Positions 11,769-22,455 are shown, counted from the stretch's first letter. The stretch is DNA of 64,000 bases from Bimastos eiseni (GCA_959347315.1 OY365811.1:39166633-39230632), one strand, 5' to 3'. The notes: a model not told the origin generated them from the sequence alone. Numbers and translations are program-made.

Positions 11769-11910
11769 CCCACCCTCCGCAGATAGCCACAGAGTCAGCC
11801 ACATAATTATACTTGCAATCGGGACTCTATTTTACTGCGTGTCTGTTTGCCTGTGTCTTTCTGTGTGTCTGTTTGCCTGGGTCTGGACTATTCATCACTT
11901 GGCTTGCCAG

Positions 11911-12021
11911 TGTGACGAAGAAGGACTTGACTTAGAGGTTGTGGTCCAAGTAAAGGCGATTAAAGACCCTACGAAGAAAATTGATTTCGTAGCCACACGC
12001 GACCAAGTCAGGATATATCAT
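11911..12021 (+). CDS. Possible isolated internal exon (37 codons), unknown gene
   Basis: A pyrimidine-rich tract ends in TTGGCTTGCCAG (acceptor). An open stretch of exactly 111 nt follows, then CAT|GTGAGTG, a good donor, so both exon boundaries are phase 0. The translation is mixed-composition and protein-like (starts CDEEGLDLEVVVQV, ends FVATRDQVRIYH), unlike the repeat-derived frames around it. I do not recognise the family. It lies between the hAT element and the foldback element, only 58 bases from the latter. It could be an exon of a gene with very large introns, a relic, or chance. Confidence 0.33.
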
Positions 12022-12073
12022 GTGAGTGTGTGTGTGAGACCGTGTGCTGTCGTGTGACATATATATATATATA

Positions 12074-12079
12074 CATGCA
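12074..12079. repeat. Left 6-bp target duplication of foldback element
   Basis: CATGCA immediately before the left arm, and identical to 17859-17864. Confidence 0.7.
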
Positions 12080-12640
12080 AGTAGTGTAATAAGGGCGAAT
12101 TGACGTGACGGGGGGAGGTCGATCCTTCTGCTGGACGGAAAAGAGACATACGCACACAGACAAGAGGCATACGCACACGGACAAGCAGCCATACGCACAC
12201 GGACAAACACACGGACACGCATAAGCACACGGACAAACACACGGACACGCATACGCACACGGACAAGCACACGAACACGTACAAAGAGACATACGCACAC
12301 ATACAAAGACACATACGCACACATACAAAGACAAATACGCACGCATACATACATACAAAGACACGCACACATACACGCACGCACGCGCACACATACAAGC
12401 ACACGTGCACACCCACAAACACGCACACATACACGTACACATACACGCACACATACAAAGACGCATGCGCACACATACAAGCACACAGACACGCACACAT
12501 ACACACATATAGACACGCACACGGACACGGACACATACAAAGACACATACGCACACATACACGCACACACACACGAAAGAAACACGCCAATTTTTGATTA
12601 ACGGCTCAGTTATTGGCGGAACGGCTGCGGTTGGACCTTG
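12080..12640. repeat. Left inverted arm of foldback element
   Basis: An outer unique segment of about 65 bp, then about 450 bp of tandem ACGCACAC/ACATACAAAG units, then an inner border of about 50 bp shared in inverted form with 17065-17110 and 17390-17430. The long Cys/Val frames on the minus strand are artefacts of the unit sequence. Confidence 0.8.
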
Positions 12641-12885
12641 GCGAAGGCTTGGACTCTAAACATAACATCATTCCTATTGGACAACGGTAGCATGGGAGTC
12701 AGTGCATACTCTAGGACTCTACAGATACCCCTATTGGCCAATGGGAACATCGAATCCAATGTATTGTAACAGCATTAACATTGTTCTAAATGTGTATATT
12801 ATCAATGAATACCATCATCACAACCCTAATTCTCCTAATGAAATATAAAATTGAAACATTTGAAACTTCATTAAATAGTAGTAGT

Positions 12886-12895
12886 AGTAGTAGTA

Positions 12896-12966
<71 letters not shown>
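12886..12966. repeat. (AGT)n(AAT)n microsatellite at the 5' edge of the retrotransposon
   Basis: A short AGT run followed by about 23 AAT triplets. The retrotransposon 5'UTR begins abruptly after it, and a second (AAT)n tract lies just past its stop codon. Confidence 0.9.
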
Positions 12967-12969
<3 letters not shown>

Positions 12970-13265
12970 AATCGATTTGAGGCAGCGGACGTGGTGGGCG
13001 GAAAATTTTTAATGTCCGACTATTTAGCAAAAATACCGCGTAACGAGTAATCGTCAGAGTTGGATTTTAGCATCGTCTAATGGATTAACAACTCGTGACC
13101 CGATTGATTATATTCACCACATCTTATTCGCCAAGACCACAACACGATTGGTTTGTCAAACTTTCGTTTCAACTTATATGTAGCCGTGCATTTGAATTGA
13201 TGGCCGCTTGCCATGCTTTAAGGCCATCGACGTCAACGTTGCCAATGGCAACGATTACTGTTTAA

Positions 13266-16217
13266 ATGGCGGCGCATTTGAAAACAAACCGATTTGAAAC
13301 TCATATGAGTCATAAACCTTGTAAGGGCCAGAGGGTTTGCGGGGTGTGTTGGTTGTCCTTCAAAACCCATGCCTCAGATGGCACGATGCACCGGCACGGC
13401 CCTCGAACCGCCCCTTGTCCAGGTTCCGACCAGCCACCGGCGGACGGCCCTTTAAAGCATAATACCACAAGACAGTCGTCTTCTACCACTAGCGTGCAGA
13501 TCTCTTACTCACGGGAGCTGTCGACGGACGTTGGGCCGATCGCTTCTCAGCTCTCACATCCTGTTTCACCCGGTCTTCTGATTAAGAGAATCCCAAAAGC
13601 AGCAAGGCCATCTTGTGCTGCTCTCCTGGCCGATATAATCCAAGCAATTGTAAGAGAACCAAATTGCGTTGCAAAATGGTTCGATTTGCTGGCCTTCGGT
13701 GGAACTGTACTAGTGAAGCCAAGAAGAGGTGGACGAAAGCACAACATGACCAAGATGATTTTGTCCCGCATTACTGAATGGGGACTGCAGGGACCAGACC
13801 AGTCGACTAACGATGAATTGCCACTGACGTCAAGTCGTAAGCTCAAGTCCGCTAAATGCGACCACGCCAGGTATTTAGCCTCAACAGTTGCAAGCAAGCT
13901 GGAGGAAGGCAATTTCAAGGCAGCCATCCGTCTCATCTGCAGCGAGGATAAACCGGCACTGGACACACCTGAAACTCTGGCCGCGCTTAAGAAAAAGCAC
14001 CCGCCTGCACCAGTGGACAGGAGAACCCCATGTGATCCAGACAGTTCCGATCGCTTCATCCCGCTTCAAGTTTCTAAAGAAGATGTCGCTAGGGCAATCT
14101 CCTCTTTCCCTGCGGGTTCGGCTGGTGGTCCAGATGGCATTACTCCACAACACTTAAAGGATCTGATGGCCTATGGAGTAGATGACAACATCGGACAACA
14201 TCTATCTGACCTTGTCAATCTGCTCCTAAAGGGAGGTCTATCCGAAGAGGTGAATGAGGTCATCTATGGGGCAAACCTTTTAGCCCTGAGCAAGAAGGAC
14301 GGAGGCATAAGACCGATCGCCGTGGGCTACACATGGCGTCGTCTGGCGGCAAAGTGCGCTAATTCGCATGCGGTAACAAGGCTGTCTCAACTGCTCGCCC
14401 CCATTCAGCTTGGGGTAGGCATTCCAGGAGGCGCTGAGGCAGCTGTCCATGCGACACGTCGCTGGATTTCCACAATGCCTGAGGACAGCGTCCTAGTGAA
14501 GCTCGACTTCGCCAATGCCTTTAACACTCTGCGCAGAGATTGTCTTCTAGAGGCAGTTGCTAGAGAGATCCCAGAGCTCTACCACTTTGCTCACGCTGCC
14601 TATTCAAACCGTCCACTGTTGCGCTATGGTTCAAACACAATTCGATCCGAAGAAGGAACGCAGCAAGGCGATCCTTTGGGACCTCTGGAATTCTGTCTTG
14701 TGCTGCAACCGATTCTGATGAAGCTTCGTTCGGATCTGCGTATCGGATATCTGGATGACCTGACATTGGGAGGTAACAAGGAAACAGTGGCCGACGACGT
14801 TCAATTAATCGAGCAGGAATCAAAGAATCTGGGATTGCTATTGAACCGCAGCAAATGCGAAATCGCGTGTCACAACACCCAGATGCCGAACAATGACCCT
14901 GCGTTCCAAGAGTTCCCGAGCATAGCCCTCGAGGACATGACCTTGTTGGGTGCACCTCTAATTTCAGGTCCAGCTGTGAACATGGTCGTTAATTCAAAGG
15001 CCAATGACCTCGAGAGGGCAATCGGAAGATTGTCCTTGCTTTATACACATGACGCTCTGGTTCTGCTGAGAAACAGTCTAAGTGTACCGAAGCTCTTGTA
15101 CAGTCTGCGCACAGCCGTCTGCGCTGATTGCCCGGGCTTGGCTCGGTTTGATCAACTGCTGAGAGAAGGACTGTCAACCATTTTAAATGTGGACCTTGAC
15201 GATGACCGCTGGCTCCAGGCTTCTTTGCCGGTGAGAGATGGTGGTCTGGGAGTTCGTTGTGCATCTACGCTGGCACTTTCTGCCTTTCTGGCTTCTGCTG
15301 CTAGTACAAGCGAACTCCAGGCATGCATCCTACCAACAGAGTCTGCTGAGGAACCATATGAACTTGCGAGTTCAGCACTCAACGCTTGGAAGACCCTGAC
15401 AGATGCAGAACCACCAACAGGAGCAGCAAGTTATCGCCAGAAAGAATGGGACCTCCGATTCACAGACAAGGCATGGAAAGGTCTGCTGGATTCCAATAAC
15501 AATCCATGCGACCGTGCTCGCCTGCTGGCCTCACGAGCACCTCATTCTGGAGACTGGATGCTAGCACCCCCTGTGACTGCCCTAGGCCTGCGCCTCTCAA
15601 ACGAGGATGTACGACTGGCAGCCGGGTTGAGGCTAGGAACGACGCTCTGCGAGCCACATTTGTGTCACCAATGTCAAGAGAGCGTCGACGCAAAAGGGCT
15701 CCATGGACTAATTTGTAGAAGAGGCAGCGGAAAACATCAACGACACAGCATGTTGAACGATGTCATCTGGAGAGCTCTTGGCAGGGCGAAGATTCCAGCG
15801 CAAAAGAAACCTCTCGGCTTGCTAAGAGAAGATGGAAAGCGACCGGACGGCGTCACGCTCATTCCTTGGACACGTGGTCGATGTCTGGCATGGGATGTGA
15901 CAGTGGCCGACACCTACGCCAAGTCACATCTTGTCGACACATCTATCAGAGCTGGCGAAGCAGCCGAACGCGCAGCTAAGACGAAGAGGGCCAAGTATTC
16001 CACCATAACCAACACCCACGACTTCGTAGCCCTCTCCTTGGAATCCGGCGGCGCTTGGAGCAGTGAAGGACTGGAGTTCATCTCAGAGTTGGGTAGTCGA
16101 ACGAGTGCTGCAACCCACGATCCAATGGAGACGTCATTTCTGTTCCAACGTATCTCAGTTGTTCTTCAGCGTGGGAACGCAGTCTGCCTCTTCGGGACAT
16201 TGCCAACACTCCATTAG
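13266..16217 (+). CDS. Non-LTR retrotransposon protein: zinc finger, reverse transcriptase, restriction-like endonuclease
   Basis: Intact 983-residue ORF. The N-terminus has a Cys/His finger (C25-x2-C28, H42/H44, then CPGS at 51-54), likely nucleic-acid binding. The reverse transcriptase spans about residues 265-560: KKDGGIRPI (343-351), KLDFANAFN (412-420, first catalytic Asp), EGTQQGDPLGP (463-473) and YLDD (495-498) in place of the commoner YADD/FADD. A CCHC knuckle (C800, C803, H813, C817) precedes a PD-(D/E)xK-type restriction-like endonuclease: RPDG at 859-862 and the Asp of WDVTV (876-880). This order defines the R2/R4/Hero/NeSL group; no apurinic-type endonuclease is present. Such proteins nick DNA and copy their own RNA into the site. 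The ATG at 13266 is the first in frame before the finger. It is flanked by (AAT)n on both sides and sits inside a foldback-like element. Clade assignment is open. Confidence 0.93.
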   Translation: MAAHLKTNRFETHMSHKPCKGQRVCGVCWLSFKTHASDGTMHRHGPRTAPCPGSDQPPADGPLKHNTTRQSSSTTSVQISYSRELSTDVGPIASQLSHPVSPGLLIKRIPKAARPSCAALLADIIQAIVREPNCVAKWFDLLAFGGTVLVKPRRGGRKHNMTKMILSRITEWGLQGPDQSTNDELPLTSSRKLKSAKCDHARYLASTVASKLEEGNFKAAIRLICSEDKPALDTPETLAALKKKHPPAPVDRRTPCDPDSSDRFIPLQVSKEDVARAISSFPAGSAGGPDGITPQHLKDLMAYGVDDNIGQHLSDLVNLLLKGGLSEEVNEVIYGANLLALSKKDGGIRPIAVGYTWRRLAAKCANSHAVTRLSQLLAPIQLGVGIPGGAEAAVHATRRWISTMPEDSVLVKLDFANAFNTLRRDCLLEAVAREIPELYHFAHAAYSNRPLLRYGSNTIRSEEGTQQGDPLGPLEFCLVLQPILMKLRSDLRIGYLDDLTLGGNKETVADDVQLIEQESKNLGLLLNRSKCEIACHNTQMPNNDPAFQEFPSIALEDMTLLGAPLISGPAVNMVVNSKANDLERAIGRLSLLYTHDALVLLRNSLSVPKLLYSLRTAVCADCPGLARFDQLLREGLSTILNVDLDDDRWLQASLPVRDGGLGVRCASTLALSAFLASAASTSELQACILPTESAEEPYELASSALNAWKTLTDAEPPTGAASYRQKEWDLRFTDKAWKGLLDSNNNPCDRARLLASRAPHSGDWMLAPPVTALGLRLSNEDVRLAAGLRLGTTLCEPHLCHQCQESVDAKGLHGLICRRGSGKHQRHSMLNDVIWRALGRAKIPAQKKPLGLLREDGKRPDGVTLIPWTRGRCLAWDVTVADTYAKSHLVDTSIRAGEAAERAAKTKRAKYSTITNTHDFVALSLESGGAWSSEGLEFISELGSRTSAATHDPMETSFLFQRISVVLQRGNAVCLFGTLPTLH

Positions 16218-16257
16218 CTCATCATGGGCGATAACAGCATAATGTGAAACATATATG

Positions 16258-16274
16258 TATAATAATAATAATAA

Positions 16275-16332
<58 letters not shown>

Positions 16333-16363
16333 AATGATAATAATAATAATAAAAATAATAATC

Positions 16364-16415
<52 letters not shown>
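16258..16415. repeat. (AAT)n tract at the 3' edge of the retrotransposon
   Basis: Long AAT array with a few AAG/GAT variants, starting about 40 bases after the retrotransposon stop codon. Either its 3' tail or the remainder of the target microsatellite. 16416-17060 is AT-rich foldback interior with nothing recognisable. Confidence 0.9.
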
Positions 16416-16418
<3 letters not shown>

Positions 16419-17064
16419 TTGTAAGGATAATATCTCTTTATTTCCATTGAATATCAATGAGCATAGCGTGAAAATCGATTGAAACAGTACTCAGGCATTA
16501 GGTTGGTTGGACCAGTTCAACGTGTTGATAGGTGAGGACGTCAAGAATAAGAATTGAACTGAAATACGAAGGCAATTTAAACGTTTAGAGGCTTAAGTAT
16601 TTGTTTGTAGCATTCCAACCAAAGTCTTGCTTACTCTGTTAGCAAATTCATTGAACTAGCATCAGCATGCTTGAATCGATACAACTTTTTCTTACCATCT
16701 GAAGAAAATGTTAAAACAAGAAAGTAAAGTTTGATGCATTGAAACTGTTGGGCATTAAAAGGTTTCTTTGCACGCATTTTGCAACCCTTCAATGTATCAA
16801 CCTTCCATTTCCTAAAACTGTTCTGTACTTTTCAAATTCACTTTAGTGCAACAAGTTCTCAAAATCCACCATGAAACTCCAATATACAACTTCAAAGATG
16901 TATCTACCTTCACTTTTCTACAACTTCATACGCGCAACATTGATTCAATATCATAAGTCGCTGACTTTACAATCTTCTTCAAACAACAACAAATCTTAAT
17001 TTTGCAGCTAAAATGCCCATTTTAACAACGTCTTCAATCCACCTAAATCTTGAGCTTCAACAAT

Positions 17065-17858
17065 ACACCTCAATGCCGCCGTTCCGCAAATAACTGAGCT
17101 GTAAATCAAAAATGGGCGTGTTTATTTCGTGTGTGTGCGTGTATGCGTGCGTATGTGTCTAAGTGTGTGTCCGTGTGCGTGTCTCTATGTGTGTCTGTGT
17201 GCTTGTATGTGTGCGTATGCGTCTTTGTACGCGTCTTTGTATGTGTGCGTGTTTGTGTGCGTGTCTGTGTGCTTGTATGTGCTTGTATGCGTGCGTGTAT
17301 GTGTGCGTTTCTTTGTATGTACGTATACGCGTGTATTTGTCTTTGTATGTGTGCGCATGTGTCTTTGTATGTGTACGTATGTCTCTTTGTACGCCAATAA
17401 CTTAGCGCTAATCAAAAATGGGCGTGTTTCTTTCGTGTGTGTGCGTGTATGTGTGCGTATGTGTCTTTGTATGTGTCCGTGTTCGTGTGCGTGCCTATAT
17501 GTGTGTATGTGTGCTTGTATTTGTGCGTATGCGTCTTTGTATGTGTGCGTGTTTGTGTGCGTGTCTGTGTGCTTCTATGTGTGCGCATGCGTGCGTGTAT
17601 GTGTGCGTGTCTTTGTATGTATGTATGCGTGCGTATTTGTCTTTGTATGTGTGCGTATGTGTCTTTGTATGTGTGCGTATGTCTCTTTGTACGTGTCCGT
17701 GTGCTTGTCCGCGTGCGTATGCGTGTCCGTGTGTTTCTCCGTGTGCGTATGGCTGCTTGTTCGTGTGCGATGCCTCTTGTCCGTGTGCGTATATCTCTTG
17801 TCCGTCCAGCAGAAGGATCGACCTCCCCGTCACGTCAATTCGCCCTTATTACACTACT
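17065..17858. repeat. Right inverted arm of foldback element, with partial duplication
   Basis: The inner border word (ATAACT..AATCAAAAATGGGCGTG) occurs twice, at about 17086-17121 and 17396-17428, each followed by TGTGCGTATG-type units. The right arm therefore carries an extra unit of about 310 bp absent on the left. The outer 60 bp (17800-17858) matches the left arm end almost exactly. Confidence 0.75.
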
Positions 17859-17864
17859 CATGCA
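17859..17864. repeat. Right 6-bp target duplication of foldback element
   Basis: CATGCA directly after the right arm terminus ..ACACTACT, identical to 12074-12079. Confidence 0.7.
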
Positions 17865-17929
17865 GGTCTCTATTTATCACTATTTATAATACATACATGT
17901 GATATCAATATATCTCATTCAGGCTTTAA

Positions 17930-18480
17930 TGTAATATATATATATATTATACATATATATAAAATTATATCTGTTAAAATACTCCCTCGGGTCTATATAG
18001 TATTCATATGCTTGGCTAGAAATGGCCAACTGAGAGATAAGCGCTTTGCCTCAATTTCCTAAATTTCGGATTGGCTCTGTTCGTCCTTTCGTTTCTGCAT
18101 CGCTGTCTCGTTCGTCGTCCTCCACACAAAAAGGACCACGTTCGCCGCCTTTGCTGTTGCGTGATCAATGGCACTCATCATCCGCCGCTGGAGGGACGAA
18201 TTTCCTTCTGCAGACTATGACGTAACGACCAACGGAGCAGGGCTAGGCCGATGTATACTCCGCAAATTGAAAGTCGCAATTATGGTCTCTGGAAACCGGT
18301 TTCTAACTTGTGTCCGTCGTCTGATTATCAGATACGTTTGATCTATATATTATATATAGACTCACTTTGTATGCAAGCATAGGCCATAGACCTACATAAG
18401 TATATATATATATATATTAACATATATACTGAGCGCCTCTGAGTAGGAACCTTGAAGGGGGGCTATATAAATTTTCGAAA
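17930..18480. other. No gene seen; AT-rich with TA microsatellites
   Basis: Short TA runs at about 17936-17962 and 18400-18425. The middle part is unremarkable single-copy-looking DNA. Confidence 0.5.
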
Positions 18481-18579
18481 TGAATGAATATATTTGCATA
18501 TATATATATATATATATGTCTGTGTATGTGCCCGCAGACAAGCATACATACGGACGTGTATATACATATAAAAATATAT

Positions 18580-18904
18580 ATATGTATGTTTGTATGTATG
18601 CATGTAGGCATGTAGGCATGTATGCATGTATGTATGTATGTATGTTTGTATGTATGCATGTATGCATGTATGTATGTATGCATGTATGTATGTATGTATG
18701 TATGCATGTATGCATGTATGTACGTATGCATGCATGCATGCATGTATGTATGTATGTATATATGTATGTATGTATGTATGTATGTTTGTATGTATGCATG
18801 TATGCATGTATGTATGTATGTATGTATGCATGTATGTATGTATGTATGTATGCATGTATGCATGTATGTATGTATGTATGTATGTATGTATGTATGTATG
18901 TATG

Positions 18905-18938
<34 letters not shown>

Positions 18939-18985
18939 TGTATGTATGTATGTATGTATGTATGTATGCATGTATGTATGTATGT
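18580..18985. repeat. (TATG/CATG)n microsatellite, about 400 bp
   Basis: Nearly pure tetranucleotide array with TATG, CATG and occasional TTTG units. Because 4 is not a multiple of 3, several frames stay open on both strands (Met-Tyr-Val-Cys or Ile-His-Thr-Tyr periods). They are not genes. Confidence 0.95.
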
Positions 18986-19224
18986 ACACAGAATAAAAAA
19001 CATAGCCATCGTTTTATTAACACCACCAGAATCCCACGCCAGTAGTTTTGTAGGACAACATATATTTTTTTATATTTGAAGAATTCCACGCGAGGTGACA
19101 GTGGTGGGCCCTGGAGTGTACAAGGGTGGGGCGACTATGCCAGGCCAGACCTTTCCTCATCGAATTTACCTTAATGCAAGGTATTATATATGGAACAATT
19201 CGACATTGCGTAACTCACTATTTT

Positions 19225-19358
19225 TTGGAGGCATATATATATATATTATTATATATATTATGCATATATATATATATTAAATATATTATATGTATATATA
19301 CTATGTATATATTATAAATATATGTTATATATATATATTTTTATATATATGTATATAT
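19225..19358. repeat. TA/TATATG microsatellite
   Basis: About 130 bases of TATA with ATGTA and TTA interruptions, abutting the MITE that follows. Confidence 0.85.
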
Positions 19359-19578
19359 AGAGTCTGAAACTTGAAGATGAGTGAGCTAGAGATCGACCGA
19401 AACCATGTTTTCAGTTTCGGCAGATAACGAAAATATATATATATATATATATTTCGTTTTCGTTGCGCTTTTGGTCGAAACCAAAACGACAATTTCGGTG
19501 GCGTTTTCGTAATCGGCCGAAACTGAAAACATGGTTTCGGTCGATCTCTAGCTCACTCATCTTCGGGTTTCTGACTCT
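19359..19578. mobile_element. MITE with inverted repeats of about 68 bp
   Basis: The left arm begins AGAGTCTGAAAC and continues GAAGATGAGTGAGCTAGAGA, TCGACCGAAACCATG, TTTTCAGTTTCGG. The right arm (about 19511-19578) is its reverse complement with only a few mismatches near the outer end. The loop holds a TA run and CGAAA-rich sequence. Total 220 bp, non-coding. I could not identify a clean target duplication, so the superfamily is not assigned. Confidence 0.85.
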
Positions 19579-19694
19579 TGGCAAGTTGTCTATTCCCATG
19601 CACCTGTTACCATGAAATATGCGGGTCATGCAGCCGAGCATTTGTCCTGTCGCCAGGCACGCAGCATCTGTTGCGGCGATATATTAAGTGTTTT

Positions 19695-19968
19695 TTTACC
19701 ATCTTTTCTTTAACTTGGCTTGCGTAAAGTTTGTCACGGTTCAACCCGACCTCCGATGAACATCTATCAACTCATTTTCGGTATGTTCCCGTAAACCTAT
19801 AGAGAGCTGAAATTTTGCACACATTTTACGCTTGCACGACAATGCAATGTATCAAATATTTGCGGACATAACTGAAAAATTGATTAATATATCACTGAAA
19901 ATTGACACATGACATATCAAAAATGTTACCATCTTTGATTTAACTTCGCTTGCGTAGAGTTTGAAACG
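19695..19968. repeat. Diverged direct repeat pair (about 48 bp each)
   Basis: TTACCATCTTTTCTTTAACT..GGCTTGCGTAAAGTTTG at 19697-19740 recurs as TTACCATCTTTGATTTAACT..CGCTTGCGTAGAGTTTG at 19924-19966. Origin unknown. Confidence 0.65.
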
Positions 19969-19969
19969 G

Positions 19970-20635
19970 TCAGTCGGAAATCTTTCGTCACGTGATGGAG
20001 GTAATGGAGGAGGGTGCACCCACTCACTACCTGCTCAAAAGCCGTGGTTAGCTTACTATTCTGGCCAACCAATAGCATCACAGAAGCAATTAAATGAGAG
20101 GGGACAGGAGGGTTGATAGAACGCAAAAAGAACCTTTGAGGGGCCGAAGTCCCTCTAGCAGGGTCACCCAAAACAAAAAAGTAGTAGCACAATTATGCAG
20201 ATTAGTTCAAGACAATTAATGTACAAGAGACTTAATTAGTTAACTAATGAGTACATAATAAATCAAGGATAAACTAATATAACTGCACATAGTGAAAGCA
20301 AAAACTAGGAGGCAAACAATTGACAGCGTAGCTCTAAGCTAGACAAGTGACTCAACAAGATTTATTCCTTAAGTTTGTTTTAAGCTGAGAATTGCAATTT
20401 AAGTAGCGTAGATTCGATGGTAATTTATTCCATTTGATTGTTCTTCGATTGATTTTGATGTTTCGTTATCAATTTCGTTTAGAAAATTCTCCAAATTTTC
20501 TCTTTTACTTGCGTTGTACTTGCACATGTCTTATGCGAAATATTTAGTCAATGTCCACATGCTGTTATGAGTGCCAAGTGCAATGGCTAATCGTGGCTGT
20601 TATTGCCATCTGCATTATAATAGGCGATACTTGAT
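19970..20635. other. No gene seen
   Basis: AT-rich DNA. A short GAAGTCCCTCTAGCAGGGTC word near 20144 resembles the AAGTCCCGCTGGTATAG word near 25350 and may be a repeat relic. No supported ORF. Confidence 0.4.
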
Positions 20636-20639
20636 TGCC

Positions 20640-20700
20640 AAGCTAACCAGCCTATTTACGAGTGCTGCGTCGTGTTAGAGGGTTCGTCCAGATGTGCCAG
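20640..20700 (+). repeat. Interspersed repeat 'core A' (copy)
   Basis: CCAGCCTATTTACGAGTGCT, GCGTCGTGTTAGAGGGTTCG then TCCAGA, matching the family seen at 28905, 31270, 61615 and 62180 (plus) and about 1745 (minus). Confidence 0.5.
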
Positions 20701-21119
20701 CTAGATGTTGAAGTTCATTAGGATTGTGAAGGTAAAATTTCATGACCTGCCCACAAGACTAATCTGGGAATAGCAGGTCATCGGTATGCCCTTCTGCATT
20801 TCCGATGGAGACAGCTGGTGCAGTGCCACCACTTAGAGGGCAATGGTTAAGCAATCGAAAGGCAAGCTTTAGCCTTTAGTTAGCAGAAGTATACCATAAC
20901 ACTATACGGAGATAATCGTATAGCCTACAATACCCCAGCAATGGCGGAATGAGTATCGCATCGAAAACATATTTGTCACCAAACCAGCGGAAGAAGCCGG
21001 CCTACATGAAAAGATCCAACAGGATCATGGATTAATTCGAGGTTTTCACATTTGACGTCATTAATAATTCAGTTGTCAATAGCGACGGACAGGAAAGCAG
21101 ACTATCTGGAAGGTAAACC

Positions 21120-21345
21120 AGTCGAATGGGAGGCAAACAGAACTGCACACAATCTGGAATGCAGGCTAGACAGAAAGTCGACAATCAGGAAAACAGACAA
21201 TTAGGAAGGCAGACGAGCCAGAAATTATACATCAGGTGAGCAGATAATCAGGAAATCAGACAATCAGGAAATCAGACAATCAGGAAATCAGACAATCAGG
21301 AAGGCAGACAATCAGGAAGGCAGATAAAAATCAGACAAGTAGACA
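21120..21345. repeat. Minisatellite, about 15-bp unit (GACAATCAGGAAATCA)
   Basis: Degenerate GGAAGGCAGAC/GACAATCAGG units that become regular at 21240-21325. Confidence 0.75.
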
Positions 21346-22059
21346 GTCAGACGACAGAAGACGATGCAATATAAATTTCAATGCAACAGTTTCATCGTCC
21401 AAACGTTGTCCAAAGCAATGTCACATAGCTACAGGCCTAACAACAGTAACAAGACAATAAAACAAACGAAACAGCGTGCGACTGTTCGTAGCAGGAGGCC
21501 TACACTACAAATTACGCTGTAAGTCTAACCGCCAATGGGTATTTAGAAGCCGTGCGTCCTAACCAATCGGCAACCATGTCCAACTTCACAACCACCTGAT
21601 TGATTAGAGCAGAGAAAATACGTAAAAGTAAACATTGGCTATACCTTGGAATGTCATTGCTTCATGTACAGAACCCTGGCCTTAGTACACTGTCTGGATC
21701 CCAAGCCAAAAGATTGCCATATGATCTAATCACATACTTTACAACATGGGAAGCACGATGAGCTTTGCTACGCCCAGGAAGCAGTCCTCGGCCAACGCCT
21801 GCTGGGGTAGGGATGGAGGTAGGGATTGGGTCGTGGTAAGGTCTGGGTGGGGTTGGAATTATGCCGATGCCATCGATTCCTGCCGCTCAAGTTTGACCAG
21901 CACTTTGATTCAATTTGTTGCCATGGAGACAACGTTGTTAAAGAAACAGTCATCTATCCAACCATTGACTCCGGTTGTCAGAGGCGATGAACAACAGAAG
22001 GATCAGAGGATTAATACGCTTATCTTTATTGACAGAGGGAGAGGAAGAGGGACAGATAA

Positions 22060-22409
22060 AGATACACAGGGAGAGGTAGAGAGATGCAGAGACAGACAGA
22101 CAGAGACTGATACAAAAGCAGAGACAGAGACAAAGACAGAGACAGAGACAGACAGAGACAGACAGAGACAGACAGAGACAGACAGAGACAGACAGAGACA
22201 GACAGAGACAGACAGAGACAGACAGAGACAGACAGAGACAGAAACAGAAACAGAGAGAGAGAGAAACAGAGAGACAGAGAGAGATAAAGAGAAAGAGGAT
22301 AGAGACAAATAGAGATGCAGCGAGAGAGGCAGAGGTACAGATAGAAACAAATACAGTGACACAAAGACTGGCGGATGGAGGGCCAGACAGAGGGACATAC
22401 CGAAGGATG

Positions 22410-22452
<43 letters not shown>

Positions 22453-22455
22453 GCA
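22060..22455. repeat. (GACAGA)n and (GA)n microsatellite
   Basis: Very regular GACAGACAGA array at 22135-22245, then GA-rich sequence ending in (GA)n at 22409-22444. The 188-residue frame running into it from 21746 has a low-complexity Asp/Arg/Thr second half, and I do not regard it as a gene. Confidence 0.9.

Larger units (their letters stand above)
12080..17858. mobile_element. Foldback-like element with long inverted arms, interrupted by a retrotransposon
   Basis: The two ends are inverted copies. The left starts AGTAGTGTAATAAGGGCG and the right ends with its reverse complement. The match continues through GAATTGACGTGACGGGG, AGGTCGATCCTTCTGCTGGAC and a long array of ACATACGCACAC-type units (TGTGCGTATG on the right). 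It ends at an inner border containing AATTTTTGATT, CTCAGTTATT and GCGGAACGGC. Left arm about 12080-12640; right arm about 17065-17858. The 6-mer CATGCA flanks both ends. Long inverted arms built of short tandem units are characteristic of foldback elements (Drosophila FB, sea urchin TU). No DNA transposase is visible. The interior holds a 983-codon retrotransposon ORF that looks like a later insertion into an (AAT)n tract. Without it the element would be about 2.5 kb. Confidence 0.8.

Noticed and set aside
11932..12590. Minus-strand Cys/Val/Arg frames of about 190-217 residues, and matching plus-strand frames at 17129-18062
   Set aside because: Produced by the tandem units of the foldback arms; open in several frames at once, which real genes are not.
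18480..19089. Long overlapping frames of about 120-210 residues rich in Met-Tyr-Val-Cys or Ile-His-Thr-Tyr
   Set aside because: They are translations of the (TATG)n array on both strands; no initiation, splice or domain evidence.
21746..22312. 188-residue frame with an Asp-Arg-Gln-Thr tail
   Set aside because: The second half is a (GACAGA)n microsatellite and the first half has no recognisable domain or splice context.
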